Shown: positions 23,555 through 32,989, counted from the stretch's first letter. The stretch: DNA of 37,945 bases from Desulfobulbaceae bacterium (GCA_023230525.1 JALNXE010000038.1:1-37945); one strand, 5' to 3'. Numbers and translations are program-made. The notes: a model not told the origin generated them from the sequence alone.

Positions 23555-25279
23555 TTACTCCTGGCCCAGCAGATTGGGGTCCAGAGCCCGCAGCTGGTCT
23601 TCCGTTGCCTTCTGGTTCTGCCTCACCTTATCGATAATATCCGCCTGGGGATACTTCTGCTGCACCAGCAGCAGCAGGCGCCGCGACTCGAGCAGCAGGG
23701 CCTTTTTCTGATCAACCGCAGCCGTTTTCCGGGCCTTGATAAATAAATTCGCCGCCTCCATGCGCAGCTGGGCGGCAGCCAGATTCACGGCCTCGGAAAT
23801 TTTTGCCCTGGCCTGATCCTGGTATGGCGTATCCACCAGTTCTTCAAAGAGGACAATGGCCTGATCAAACTGCTGATCATCGAACATCGCCACAGCCTTC
23901 TGCCATTTGACATCAAAGGCCTCTTTTTCCTCCATCTGCTGCAGCACGGTCTCCTGGGACTGCTGCGCCCTGATCTCCTCTTCGAGCTTCTTGGCAGGAG
24001 AAACAGCCTCTCCGGGCTGGGCCTCCCCGGACCAGGGGGCCAGAACTTCCAGGGCCTGGGTGAATTTCCTTTCAGCGGCCAGCTGTCTGGCCCGGGCCAT
24101 GGCCTCATCCACATTCTGCTGCACAGGGCCGCCGGCTTTGTCCAGCAGGGCGCGCGCCATTTGGGTATAGATTGATTCCGGGAAACTCTCCTCGAGACGC
24201 TGCACGCTTTCCACCAGATCCGGGGGCATGGTTGTTCCGTCATATTGCAGCCAGCCTTTCAGAGCCCGCCGGTACAGTTCCAGCTCCTGTCCATGCGCAT
24301 CTTCCCCGGCAAGCAGGCCAAGCTGGGTTTCCACCTGCACATCCGCCTGTTTCAGGCTGGAAAAGAGACCGGCCACCTGTTCATATTCCTTCCGGGCCCG
24401 GAGAAATTTCCCCTCGGCAAAAAACAGCTCCGCGGCCTGCAGGCGCAGCGGCCACGCCTGCAGAGCATCCTTGCCCTGCGCTGCGGCAAGCAGAACTTCA
24501 GCCGCCTGCTCGAGCTTGCCGGTAGCCCGCAGGGCGCGGGCATACGCCTCCCTGGTTTCCGGCGATACTCCCGCCTCGGCGCCTGGGCCGAGCAAATTCT
24601 CATAGGACTCCACCACCTTCTCATTGTCGCCCTGGGCAGCCCAGTAGCGGACCACCCCTTCCGCCTGGCCGGCCACGCTCGGCCGGTATGCCTGCAACTG
24701 TTCGGGAATGACCGCGGCGGCTGCGGCAAAAATTGTCTGGCAATCGCCTTCAAGAAAAGCGATATCCTGCTGGAAGGCGGCATAGGGCGAGGCGGGCGGG
24801 ACGAGGCCGGCAAACCCTCTGTCGCTGCTCAAGCTGGACTGCAGGGCTAGATAGCCGTCCAGGATGGTCCTGAGCGCGCCGGTGCATTCCTGCCATTTTT
24901 CCGGCTGCGGCAGGGCCAGGCCATGCTGGGAAAAGCTTGTCCCCAGCCCCTGCCATTGCTCCTGCTTGCCCTGGTAAAGGGCGATTCGGGTGGATACATA
25001 GTCGGACATGCCGGCCAGCACCGCCGGGTCAAGCCGGCCTGCTGCGGGCATTCCCGCTACGGGCTCGTCCGCTTTCCTCTCCGCAAGAGGGGCAGCGACC
25101 GGCGGCACCGGCGCGGCAGCACTTTCCCCCTCCACCGGCGCCGCTTTTCCCATATCCTCATAAGGGGGCACTTTTTTCTTGGGCAAAAGCAATCCCCCGG
25201 CGGTCTGACAGCCGCCGAGTAATAATAGAACCGCTGCCGCCGCCATAAGCCTGCCTGCAAAAAAATTCTTCTCAATCAT
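23555..25279 (-). CDS. TPR-rich lipoprotein paired with the class A PBP
   Basis: Lipoprotein of 574 residues. The signal MIEKNFFAGRLMAAAAVLLLLGGC ends in a clear lipobox LLGGC. A Pro/Ala-rich linker (~40-75) leads to an all-helical part with repeated TPR-like pairs, for example RAYARALRATGKLEQAAEVLLAA-type and LRLQAAELFFAEGKFLRARKEYEQVA, then VKWQKAVAMFDDQQFDQAIVLFEELV, and a helical C-terminus. The gene starts 24 bases after the stop of the large class A PBP and is surely co-transcribed with it. Outer-membrane TPR lipoproteins activate class A PBPs in E. coli (LpoA), so a similar role is a reasonable inference, not shown by homology. The ATG at 25279 has only a distant GGAG. Confidence 0.85.
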   Translation of the reverse strand: MIEKNFFAGRLMAAAAVLLLLGGCQTAGGLLLPKKKVPPYEDMGKAAPVEGESAAAPVPPVAAPLAERKADEPVAGMPAAGRLDPAVLAGMSDYVSTRIALYQGKQEQWQGLGTSFSQHGLALPQPEKWQECTGALRTILDGYLALQSSLSSDRGFAGLVPPASPYAAFQQDIAFLEGDCQTIFAAAAAVIPEQLQAYRPSVAGQAEGVVRYWAAQGDNEKVVESYENLLGPGAEAGVSPETREAYARALRATGKLEQAAEVLLAAAQGKDALQAWPLRLQAAELFFAEGKFLRARKEYEQVAGLFSSLKQADVQVETQLGLLAGEDAHGQELELYRRALKGWLQYDGTTMPPDLVESVQRLEESFPESIYTQMARALLDKAGGPVQQNVDEAMARARQLAAERKFTQALEVLAPWSGEAQPGEAVSPAKKLEEEIRAQQSQETVLQQMEEKEAFDVKWQKAVAMFDDQQFDQAIVLFEELVDTPYQDQARAKISEAVNLAAAQLRMEAANLFIKARKTAAVDQKKALLLESRRLLLLVQQKYPQADIIDKVRQNQKATEDQLRALDPNLLGQE

Positions 25280-25303
25280 GATATTTTTACAATTACTCCA
25301 CTG

Positions 25304-28300
25304 TTATTGCTGTTCACTATTGCGCCAGTACGGCAGAAAATAGCGCTCCAATTCAATTTCTCCGCCGGAAAGAACTTTGCCGAAGGTAACCACGGAAACC
25401 GCATCCTGGCCATCGGTCCCGGACACCGGAAGACCGCCGCCATTAATTGCCACAGGCGCTTCTATCTGGCCCAGGTCCGGATAAAACAGCGGCACCTCGC
25501 TGCTGCCGGAAAAGGCCATATCAGCCATGTCAAGCACCCTGGCATAATCTCTGGTAAAGATGATATTCTGCGCGACCTTGGTCCAGACCGGCAACGCCCC
25601 GCTGGAGCCGGCAATACGGATGGAGGCATGGACCATCGGCCGGTTGTCGTCAAAACCCACATACGAGGCCAGGGCAAAGCTGCCCCCGTCAACGATGAGG
25701 CCATCTCTCTTGTCCCGCACGGCAGGCACCACCCCGGCAAAAGACGAGTTGGTGAAACGATTGGCGGTCCCGGTTTTGCCGAGCACGGGCACCGTCATCT
25801 GCAGCGCGGCAAGCTGCCCCTGCACTCCGGGATCGCTGCTGCGCAGCGGGATGTTGTTGGCGTAACGGCCGGTGCCGAATCGCACCACATTACGCAGAAT
25901 ATCACTGACCGCCACCGCCGTTTTGGCATCAATAACCCGCCTTTGGGTGACCTCCCGCTCATAAATCACCTCCCCGTCCGCAGTCTCTATCCGGTCAATG
26001 AGCGTCAGACCGGGATTGGCACTTTCCGCCGCATTGTATGAAATCCCGCTGGTCAGCGCTTCATAGACCCGGACCAGCTCAAGCAGACTCATGACATTGG
26101 AGCCAAGGGGAAAGGAGAGAACAGGCTCAAGCTCACTGGTGACCCCCATGGCCCGGCTGAGGTCAATGAGATACCTCAGGCCCGCCAGCACCCGGAAATC
26201 CCGGATGTGAGACAGGACATCATCACCATAGGCAGGCAGGGCAGAAAGCTTTTCGTATTCTTTCCGGAAGTTGTCCTGCAGCAGATCGAGGGTGGCAAGG
26301 CTCAGCATATTGTCAATGCGCACCTCACCCCAGAAACGGGCGGACACCTCAGGGGTCATGTCGGCCAGCAGCCTCTGCAGGTCAGCCCTGTTGACCGGCA
26401 GCCAGCCATAGCTGGGATTGTCTTCGCTGTAAATGAAATGATCACCGGCAGTTAACGTACCGCCTGCCCATCCTCCGCCATCCTTTGCCGCGGCAGGCTG
26501 AAAGTACAGCCCCGGCACCAGGTAACCGCCTGATGTTTCGGCAAGCGAGCCGGCTTCAGCCAGGAGGCGCTGCTGCAGATTTCTGTATCGGACAAAACTG
26601 CGGCTGACAATCTGCTGCCGCAGTTCACGTTCGTCGGCCCTCACATCCTCGGTCAGGTCATCCAGTTCCTTTTCAAATCTGTCGCTGTAGTGAAAAAGGC
26701 CGAGATTCTGCCACTCATCCTGCTTGCCGGCAAAAAGGAGATCCACCTCGCTGGCAGCCAGCGCCATTTCAAAGGCGGTCTTCTGCAAGGCGGCCTCATC
26801 AATCAGTATTCCCATCTTGTCCCTGACGCGCCGGGTATACTGTTCAAACGATTCGTCCTTCTCCCGGGCCATGCCGACTCCGGCCAGCAAATCCTTGAAC
26901 TGGGCAGGACTCAGCCGGTCACAGAGATGATACAGCAGCCAGACCGAGGCCACATTTTCCGAGTGCACACCTGCCCAGCTCATGGAAACCCTTTTATGGG
27001 GACTGACGTGATCAGGCCTCGGGATATAGGCATTCCGCTGATAGACAAACATGTTCCGTTCGTTATTGAGCTGGTCCAGGGAATTCCAGCCAAGCTGGAT
27101 TGCCGCCGCATAGAGCAGCGGCTTGACCACCGAGCCCATGGCTCTCTTGGCCGACACGGCCCGGTTAAAATAATAATTATCCATGCCGCCGGCCAGGGCC
27201 AGAATCTTTCCCTCCTGCAGCACCAGGGAGGCGCCCTGCAGCTCAGGATATTTTTCCAGATTGAAAAAATATTCCCCTTTTTCAGCACTCCCCCGGGCAG
27301 ACAGGTAGACCAGATCTCCCACCTGCAGCTCTTTCAGCAGCAGGGGCAGATCCCTGATGCTGCTGGTGCTCCAGCGCTGCCCTTTGTATTGCACCAGCGA
27401 GGCAAGCAAAGGCTTCAATCCCTGTTCATCGATAATGCCCGGCTTGTCTGAGGCCTGGCCATTGGGCGAAAAGGAAACCAAGACCCGTGCCGGCGGGCCG
27501 GTTTGGATTTCCTGCACCCGGGCCACCAAAAACTGCCCTTCCGATGCCGTATTGCCGGACCCGAAGGGCAGCTCGGCATAGCGCTTCTGGAGAGAGGAAC
27601 GGTCGTAGCCGAGCAATTTGACATCGAGCTGGCTCAACTCGCTCTGCAGAGCAAAGAGATTGCCGTCCTGCAGCTTATTGTCGATGCTGGTAAATATCCG
27701 CACCCCGGAGGTGGCCACGTTTTCTATGCCGTATTCCAGCAAGGCCGCTTCCACCGCCGGATCATCCAGCCCGTCCTTGACCAGATCCATCAAGGTGTTC
27801 AGCCGGAACTGCATTTTCCCCTGCTTAAAGGGAATCTCCCGGCTCAGGGCCTGCTGGTACGTTTCCCCGGAGATCATCCCCAGCCGGTGCATCTGTCCCA
27901 GAACGTAAGCCGTGCGCACTTTAGCATTGCGCCTGGCCTCTGCGGTGCCGGCCTCATCCCTTTTAATAAAGGGGTTGTAATAATTCGGACGCTTGACGCT
28001 GCCGGCAATAAAGGCCGCTTCCACTAGATCGAGCTGTTGCGGCTCCTTGTCGAAATAATAACGGGCCGCCACGCCCAACCCCCGGCCGTTGCCGCTTACA
28101 TAAAACTGGTTGGCGTAGAATTCCAGTATCTTTTCTTTCGGGTAATGGTATTCGAGACGCAGGGCAAAGAGCAGCTCGGTCAGCTTGGCCATTATTGAGC
28201 GCCCTTTCCGCTCAAAGAGATTCTTGGCGGTCTGCTGGGTGATGGTGCTGCCGCCCTGGACAATTCTGCCGGCCCGGATATTGGCAAACATGGCCCGGGC

Positions 28301-28612
28301 AAAGCCGGGGAGGTCGATGCCGTGGTGTTTGAAAAACTGGTGGTCTTCAGCGGCGATCAGGGCGTTGGCAAAATCTTGCGGCAACTTCCCATAGGGCACG
28401 TACTGACGATGGGCGTCCTGGAAAAAAACGCCTATCTTCGTCACCCCGTCCCTGCAGAAAACAGGGCTTTCCCTGGCCAGGCTTTTTTCAATATTTTCCT
28501 GCCGGAGGGCCTCGCCGGGGTGATAAACCACCAGCCACAGGAAGGCGGCAACAGAAGAGATTACGGCAAGAGAGGCAAGCGCTGCAAAAATAAATAAAAT
28601 TTTCTTAAACAT
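25304..28612 (-). CDS. Large class A penicillin-binding protein (GT51 + transpeptidase)
   Basis: Bifunctional peptidoglycan synthase of 1102 residues, well above the usual 750-900. TM anchor at about residues 5-30. The glycosyltransferase has EDHQFFKHHGID (catalytic Glu89), GGSTITQQTAKN, KLTELLFALRLE and KEKILEFYANQFYVSGNGRG. The transpeptidase has S-V-V-K (Ser494), S-E-N (Ser551) and K-T-G-T (Lys946). About 395 residues separate SEN from KTG, far more than the ~130 in E. coli PBP1b, so a large helical insertion (RRVRDKMGILIDEAALQ..., DDLTEDVRADERELRQQ) lies inside the domain. The ATG at 28612 is chosen because the hydrophobic anchor begins there. It is followed by the TPR lipoprotein gene. 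Confidence 0.95.
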   Translation of the reverse strand: MFKKILFIFAALASLAVISSVAAFLWLVVYHPGEALRQENIEKSLARESPVFCRDGVTKIGVFFQDAHRQYVPYGKLPQDFANALIAAEDHQFFKHHGIDLPGFARAMFANIRAGRIVQGGSTITQQTAKNLFERKGRSIMAKLTELLFALRLEYHYPKEKILEFYANQFYVSGNGRGLGVAARYYFDKEPQQLDLVEAAFIAGSVKRPNYYNPFIKRDEAGTAEARRNAKVRTAYVLGQMHRLGMISGETYQQALSREIPFKQGKMQFRLNTLMDLVKDGLDDPAVEAALLEYGIENVATSGVRIFTSIDNKLQDGNLFALQSELSQLDVKLLGYDRSSLQKRYAELPFGSGNTASEGQFLVARVQEIQTGPPARVLVSFSPNGQASDKPGIIDEQGLKPLLASLVQYKGQRWSTSSIRDLPLLLKELQVGDLVYLSARGSAEKGEYFFNLEKYPELQGASLVLQEGKILALAGGMDNYYFNRAVSAKRAMGSVVKPLLYAAAIQLGWNSLDQLNNERNMFVYQRNAYIPRPDHVSPHKRVSMSWAGVHSENVASVWLLYHLCDRLSPAQFKDLLAGVGMAREKDESFEQYTRRVRDKMGILIDEAALQKTAFEMALAASEVDLLFAGKQDEWQNLGLFHYSDRFEKELDDLTEDVRADERELRQQIVSRSFVRYRNLQQRLLAEAGSLAETSGGYLVPGLYFQPAAAKDGGGWAGGTLTAGDHFIYSEDNPSYGWLPVNRADLQRLLADMTPEVSARFWGEVRIDNMLSLATLDLLQDNFRKEYEKLSALPAYGDDVLSHIRDFRVLAGLRYLIDLSRAMGVTSELEPVLSFPLGSNVMSLLELVRVYEALTSGISYNAAESANPGLTLIDRIETADGEVIYEREVTQRRVIDAKTAVAVSDILRNVVRFGTGRYANNIPLRSSDPGVQGQLAALQMTVPVLGKTGTANRFTNSSFAGVVPAVRDKRDGLIVDGGSFALASYVGFDDNRPMVHASIRIAGSSGALPVWTKVAQNIIFTRDYARVLDMADMAFSGSSEVPLFYPDLGQIEAPVAINGGGLPVSGTDGQDAVSVVTFGKVLSGGEIELERYFLPYWRNSEQQ

Positions 28613-28954
28613 TCCCTTAACAATATTAAAAATGAATTTAAATTCACCAACAATTATCAAAAAAAACCAGACAATATCAAAGTATTCTCATAATGCTTTT
28701 CCAGAGCAATCGCAAGAAAAGCATGCCGGCGGCGACAATTTAATTGCATTTGCCAGCCATGTCATGTAAGAAATTAAAGGCGTTTTGGCATTATTTTTTG
28801 TCAAGTCCTTTTCATGATGTATCGACTTCTCCAGTCGAAAGGCCCACAAATCATGAATGTTTCATCATCTCCGGCTGCTTGCAGGGAACATTCATAACCG
28901 CGCACCAACCTAGCATAACCGCGCATCAACCCTAGACATTGTGGACTATAAAGA
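28613..28954. other. Divergent intergenic region, PBP and mltD
   Basis: This 342-base AT-rich stretch must hold the promoters for the PBP operon (minus) and the lytic transglycosylase (plus). I see no convincing -35/-10 pair. TATAAA at 28947-28952 lies too close to the mltD ATG to be its -10 unless another start is used. A tandem repeat (28893-28934) is described separately. Confidence 0.45.
28893..28934 (+). repeat. Tandem ~21-bp repeat upstream of mltD
   Basis: CATAACCGCGCACCAACCTA at 28893-28912 is followed after one base by CATAACCGCGCATCAACCCTA (28914-28934), differing at one substitution and one extra C. It ends 20 bases before the mltD start codon, so it would lie in the promoter or 5' leader. 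Confidence 0.7.
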
Positions 28955-30661
28955 ATGCGACATAAACCCAGATATCTGGCATTATTAATCCTGCCCTTTC
29001 TGCTGGCCTCCCTGTGGGGCTGCGCGGCAACCGACTCCACAACCAGGCTGCCCGCTGCCGAAGCCACTTTCGCCGCGGACGAGGCTGACGACGGCGCCGA
29101 GGTGCTTGAGGCGGAGGCACCGGTTGATGAAGTAACCGTACCCGAGCCCGAGGCAACCATTGCCGAAGAGCTGCAGGAACTGGAAACCCTTGGTGCCTGG
29201 GTGCCCGGAAATCCTTACACGCCTGAAGAGGCCAGTTATGATTTCCCGGTGACCATGAACAAACAGGTTGAATTCTATCTGGATTTTTTCCAGAACAAGC
29301 AACGGGATATCTTCACCCGCTGGCTTGAACGTTCCACCCGCTATCTGCCCATGATCAAGGAAGAGCTGCGGGAGGCCGGCCTTCCCGAGGACCTGGCCTA
29401 CCTGCCGATGATTGAAAGCGGCTACAGTCTCACGGCATGTTCAACGGCCAATGCGGTCGGTCCCTGGCAGTTCATGCATTCCACCGCCCTTGATTACGGC
29501 CTGGAAATCAACCGGTTTGTGGACGATCGCCGCGATCCGGAAAAATCCACCAGAGCGGCGGTGGCCTATCTGGCCAACCTGTATGGCATGTTCGGCGACT
29601 GGCAGCTGGCCGTGGCCGCCTATAATGCCGGCGAAGGCACGATCAGCAAAGGCATCAAGAACTCGAACGCCACTGACTTCTGGGAGCTGGCCCAGGAACA
29701 GTACCTGCCCAGCGAGACCAAAAGATACGTTCCCAAACTCATTGCCGCCATTATCATCGCCAAAAACCCTGAAAAATACGGCTTCACCGGCATCAACTAT
29801 CAGCCGCCCCTGACTTACGAGACCGTGGAGGTGCCTGCCGGAACCTCCCTGCGTGCCGTGGAGGTTGCCTGCGAAACCGACCTCGACGAACTGCGAACCC
29901 TGAACCGCAACCTGCCCCAGCTCGTCACCCCGCCGCACCACGACAGTTATAAGTTGAAAGTCCCGGTCGGCCAGAAAGAGCTGGTGGCAAAAAATCTTCC
30001 CCGGGTCAAGGAAACCGTCACCATCGACTACAAGACGCATGTGGTCGACAGAGGAGATACCTTGACAAAAATATGCCGGTTCTACGGTGTCAATAAAACA
30101 ACCCTGCTCAAGGCGAATAATCTGCGCAAACCCAAGCTGAGCAAAGGCCAGCGCCTGCGCATCCCCTATCAGATCAACAATTACGCCCTGATGGAGAAAG
30201 ATATGCCGCAGCAGGCCGCGAAGCAGGCTGAAAACCACCTGGTGCTGCATAAGGTGAAGCGCGGTGAAACAATTGCTCTCATCGCCAGCCGCTACAATGT
30301 CACCCCCAAGCTGATCGCCTCCTGGAATGGCCTGCGCAATATCAATCAGATCAAAGCAGGACAGCAGCTTGCTCTTTATGTCACCGATACCAATGGCGCA
30401 GCAAATCTCGTCGTCAACCGTTCCGGCTCCAAGCGGGAAACGGTTGCCGCCAACGCCAACAAACCCGTCTTCCATCAGGTGCAGAGCGGCGACACCCTTT
30501 ATTCCATTGCCCGCCGCTATGATCTCACCGCCGATCAGCTCAAACAGTGGAACAACCTGCGCAGCAACGTGATCCATCCGGGCACCCGGCTGCAGGTCAG
30601 CGATCCGGAGGCTGTCGGTCCACTTTCCATGCTGCCGGGGCAGCAGAAGAGCATTCTCTAA
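28955..30661 (+). CDS. mltD: MltD-like lytic transglycosylase with three LysM domains
   Basis: Lipoprotein of 568 residues that cleaves glycan strands of peptidoglycan to 1,6-anhydro products. The signal MRHKPRYLALLILPFLLASLWGC ends in a lipobox-like LWGC. An acidic low-complexity linker follows, then the SLT (GH23) domain with the catalytic Glu in YLPMIESGYSLTACSTANAVGPWQFM and further VAAYNAGEGTI and TKRYVPKLIAAIIIAKNP. Three LysM domains bind the wall: HVVDRGDTLTKICRFYGV, HKVKRGETIALIASRYNV and HQVQSGDTLYSIARRYDL. ATG at 28955 fits the signal peptide, although only a weak AAAG lies before it. It is divergent from the PBP-lipoprotein pair, forming a cell-wall cluster. Confidence 0.94.
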   Translation: MRHKPRYLALLILPFLLASLWGCAATDSTTRLPAAEATFAADEADDGAEVLEAEAPVDEVTVPEPEATIAEELQELETLGAWVPGNPYTPEEASYDFPVTMNKQVEFYLDFFQNKQRDIFTRWLERSTRYLPMIKEELREAGLPEDLAYLPMIESGYSLTACSTANAVGPWQFMHSTALDYGLEINRFVDDRRDPEKSTRAAVAYLANLYGMFGDWQLAVAAYNAGEGTISKGIKNSNATDFWELAQEQYLPSETKRYVPKLIAAIIIAKNPEKYGFTGINYQPPLTYETVEVPAGTSLRAVEVACETDLDELRTLNRNLPQLVTPPHHDSYKLKVPVGQKELVAKNLPRVKETVTIDYKTHVVDRGDTLTKICRFYGVNKTTLLKANNLRKPKLSKGQRLRIPYQINNYALMEKDMPQQAAKQAENHLVLHKVKRGETIALIASRYNVTPKLIASWNGLRNINQIKAGQQLALYVTDTNGAANLVVNRSGSKRETVAANANKPVFHQVQSGDTLYSIARRYDLTADQLKQWNNLRSNVIHPGTRLQVSDPEAVGPLSMLPGQQKSIL

Positions 30662-30677
30662 TCCCCCCTTCCCTGCC

Positions 30678-31493
30678 ATGAAAATACCAGGGAAAACAGC
30701 GCTGGTTCTCGGTGCGGCAAAAGGAATCGGCAAACATCTCGCCCTGGCCCTGGCATCTGCCGGGGCAAAGGTCGTGCTCACCTACTACGACTGGCCTGAA
30801 GAAAGCAGGCAGACGCAGGAGGAATTTGCCGCCCTGGGCCAGGAGCACCTGGCGGTAAAAGTCGACCTGCGCCATACCGGCGAGATCGCGGATTTATTTG
30901 ACACAATCGCCAACCGCTTTGGCGGGCTTGATATCCTGATCAACAATATTGAACGGGGCGGCATGCCGGTGGTCCATGGCCCCTACACCCCTGAGCAATG
31001 GGATCTTGAAATGGAAACCACCCTCAAGGCCAAATGGTTTGTCTTTAACCGCGCCCTGCCCCTGCTGAAGGCCTCCGGCGACGGGACGGCAATCAACATC
31101 TCTTCAATCGCCGCGCTGGTGGGCCGCACAGGCCCGGCCGGCCTCATCTTCAATGACGGTTACAGCGCCGCCAACCGGGCTATTTCCTCCTTTACCGAGA
31201 CCTGGGCCCGCCAGGGCGCGCCGGAGGTGAGAGTCAACGAAGTGATGCTCGGCTTCTTTGAAAGCCGCCATGCCCAAGGCACCAGAGGCTGGCCCCTGCT
31301 TTCCCACGGAGAACAGCAGGCCATTATCAACCATACCCTGCTTGGCCGCACCGGCAGGATGGCCGACATCAGCAAGGCGGTTTTCTTCCTGATCGAAGAT
31401 GCCGCTTTCATGACCGGCAGCGTTATCAGACTTGACGGCGGCTATATCCTGGGGGCGGACAAGGTGCCGCCCATGCCGGCAGGGGTGCTTTAG
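30678..31493 (+). CDS. SDR-fold protein lacking the catalytic lysine
   Basis: Protein of 271 residues with the short-chain dehydrogenase fold. The cofactor loop G-A-A-K-G-I-G, the DLR acidic segment and a NNIERGG (variant of NNAG) are present, as is the Ser region NISSIAALVG. The active-site motif that should read Y-x-x-x-K is Y-S-A-A-N (GYSAANRAISSF), so the lysine that lowers the tyrosine pKa is missing. The C-terminus GSVIRLDGGYILG is normal. It may bind NAD(P) without being a classical dehydrogenase, or use an altered mechanism. It begins 16 bases after the mltD stop on the same strand and may be co-transcribed. No strong ribosome binding site is seen. Confidence 0.9.
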   Translation: MKIPGKTALVLGAAKGIGKHLALALASAGAKVVLTYYDWPEESRQTQEEFAALGQEHLAVKVDLRHTGEIADLFDTIANRFGGLDILINNIERGGMPVVHGPYTPEQWDLEMETTLKAKWFVFNRALPLLKASGDGTAINISSIAALVGRTGPAGLIFNDGYSAANRAISSFTETWARQGAPEVRVNEVMLGFFESRHAQGTRGWPLLSHGEQQAIINHTLLGRTGRMADISKAVFFLIEDAAFMTGSVIRLDGGYILGADKVPPMPAGVL

Positions 31494-31520
31494 CGCATTG
31501 CGCCCGGCCCCTCCTCCCCA

Positions 31521-31829
31521 TCACCCTTCCTTCTTTTCCTGCCCGGCCTGCTGTTCCATCCTTTTGAGCACATCTTCCATGGCCCATACCGGGATCTGGC
31601 GCATAATCACCTCGACGGCCGCCGTTTTAACTGAATCCTTATCCTTCGGGTTGTCCGGCTTGGCCTCGGCAAGAATCTCCTCCGCGTCATACCAGCAGAG
31701 TTCCTTGCCCTGCTTGTCATAGACGGTCAGGATGCGCCGGTTCGGCTCATGGATATGCTCTTCTTCAATCACGTTGCCAACGATCTGCAACGCCAGCTCA
31801 TAGGGCAGAAATTTGATTTCTTCTGACAT
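31521..31829 (-). CDS. Hypothetical protein, 102 residues
   Basis: Soluble protein that I do not recognise. It starts MSEEIKFLPYELALQIVGNVIEE, contains RRILTVYDKQGKELCWYDAEEILAEA (beta-strand pair with an acidic helix), and ends in a helix with a highly charged tail (KRMEQQAGQEKKEG). No signal peptide or membrane segment is seen. GGAG stands 6-7 bases before the ATG at 31829; an ATG at 31841 is less well supported. It converges with the SDR gene and lies downstream of the dGTPase gene on the same strand. Confidence 0.75.
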   Translation of the reverse strand: MSEEIKFLPYELALQIVGNVIEEEHIHEPNRRILTVYDKQGKELCWYDAEEILAEAKPDNPKDKDSVKTAAVEVIMRQIPVWAMEDVLKRMEQQAGQEKKEG

Positions 31830-31912
31830 GAAAAACTCCATCTGTGATGAATAATCATCCCTTGTTGCGGTTAACCGTTAAAAACACGAAACTACCATAG
31901 AACAGCCCCATC

Positions 31913-32989
31913 TTAGGCCAGGGCCCGGGGCCAGAAAATCCGCTGATACATATTCTGGGCATAACGATCCGTCATGCTGGCAATGAAATCAACCACCCGC
32001 CTCTCCGGAGAAGCGCTCAGCGCAAAGGAACCGATCTCTTTTTCCAGAAAATCCCGGTTATCCAGCAGATAGATGTACAACTCCCGCAGCATTTTGCTGG
32101 CCTTGACAAATTCAGTATGCACCTGGGGCGAACTGTAGACATTGATATATAAAAACTGCCGGAGCAGCTGCATGACCTCGCCGATTTCCTGCGCTATGCC
32201 GAATACCAGCTTGCCGTTATGCGGTTCAGTGGCGGCAAGCACCGCCTGGATCATGGTGACGATGCGCTTCCCGTGCTTGTCGCCAAGCACCTGCTGGCAC
32301 CTTGCGGGGATGTCCTCCTTGCGGATGACCAGACAACGGATGGCATCATCCAGATCATGGCTCAGATAAGCGATAATATCGGCATAGCGCACCACGCATC
32401 CTTCCGCCGTCACCGGCAGGTCCCGCGCATTATCCGGCAAGACCTCACCATAGCCCTTGGAGTGCTTGACAATGCCGTCGCGCACCTCATAGGTGAGATT
32501 CAAACCCAGGCCATCGTTTTCCAGCACATCCACCACCCGCAAACTCTGCCGGTAATGGGAAAACCCGCCGGGGAGCAGTTCATTGAGCACGCTTTCACCC
32601 GCATGCCCGAACGGGGTGTGGCCGAGATCATGGGCCAGGGCAATGGCCTCCACCAGGTCTTCATTGAGGGATAAAGCCCGGGCAATGGTGCGGGCAATTT
32701 CCGAAACCTCCAGGGTATGGGTCAATCTGGTGCGGCAATGGTCCCCGGTGGGTGCGAGGAAAACCTGGGTCTTGTGTTTTAACCTGCGGAAAGCCTTGGA
32801 ATAGACAATACTGTCCCGGTCACACTGGAAGGCGCTGCGGATAGGGCATATCTCAACCGGCACAAAGCGGCCTTTGCTTTCCGCGCTCAAACAGGCGTAA
32901 GGCGAGAGATACATTTTCTCTCTCTTTTCGATTTCCTCACGTATGGACAACTTCGTATGGTTATTCAATTTGTTTCTGATCTGCGCCAT
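31913..32989 (-). CDS. dgt: dGTPase-like dNTP triphosphohydrolase (HD domain)
   Basis: Enzyme of ~358 residues that hydrolyses dNTPs to deoxynucleosides and triphosphate. The HD metal site is intact: H in RTRLTHTLEVSEIAR, H-D in ALAHDLGHTPFGHAGE and the distal D in YADIIAYLSHDLDDAI. The N-terminal YLSPYACLSAESKGR and RDSIVYSKAFRRLKHKTQVF are hallmarks of the short dGTPase-like group. ATG at 32989 lacks a ribosome binding site; a TTG at 33040 with GGGAG before it would add 17 residues, so the start is unsure. It is divergent from the deaminase gene. Confidence 0.94.
   Translation of the reverse strand: MAQIRNKLNNHTKLSIREEIEKREKMYLSPYACLSAESKGRFVPVEICPIRSAFQCDRDSIVYSKAFRRLKHKTQVFLAPTGDHCRTRLTHTLEVSEIARTIARALSLNEDLVEAIALAHDLGHTPFGHAGESVLNELLPGGFSHYRQSLRVVDVLENDGLGLNLTYEVRDGIVKHSKGYGEVLPDNARDLPVTAEGCVVRYADIIAYLSHDLDDAIRCLVIRKEDIPARCQQVLGDKHGKRIVTMIQAVLAATEPHNGKLVFGIAQEIGEVMQLLRQFLYINVYSSPQVHTEFVKASKMLRELYIYLLDNRDFLEKEIGSFALSASPERRVVDFIASMTDRYAQNMYQRIFWPRALA

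Noticed and set aside
29441..30781. A 446-codon open frame on the minus strand opposite mltD
   Set aside because: It is the reverse-strand shadow of a clear lytic transglycosylase gene and shows no family features.
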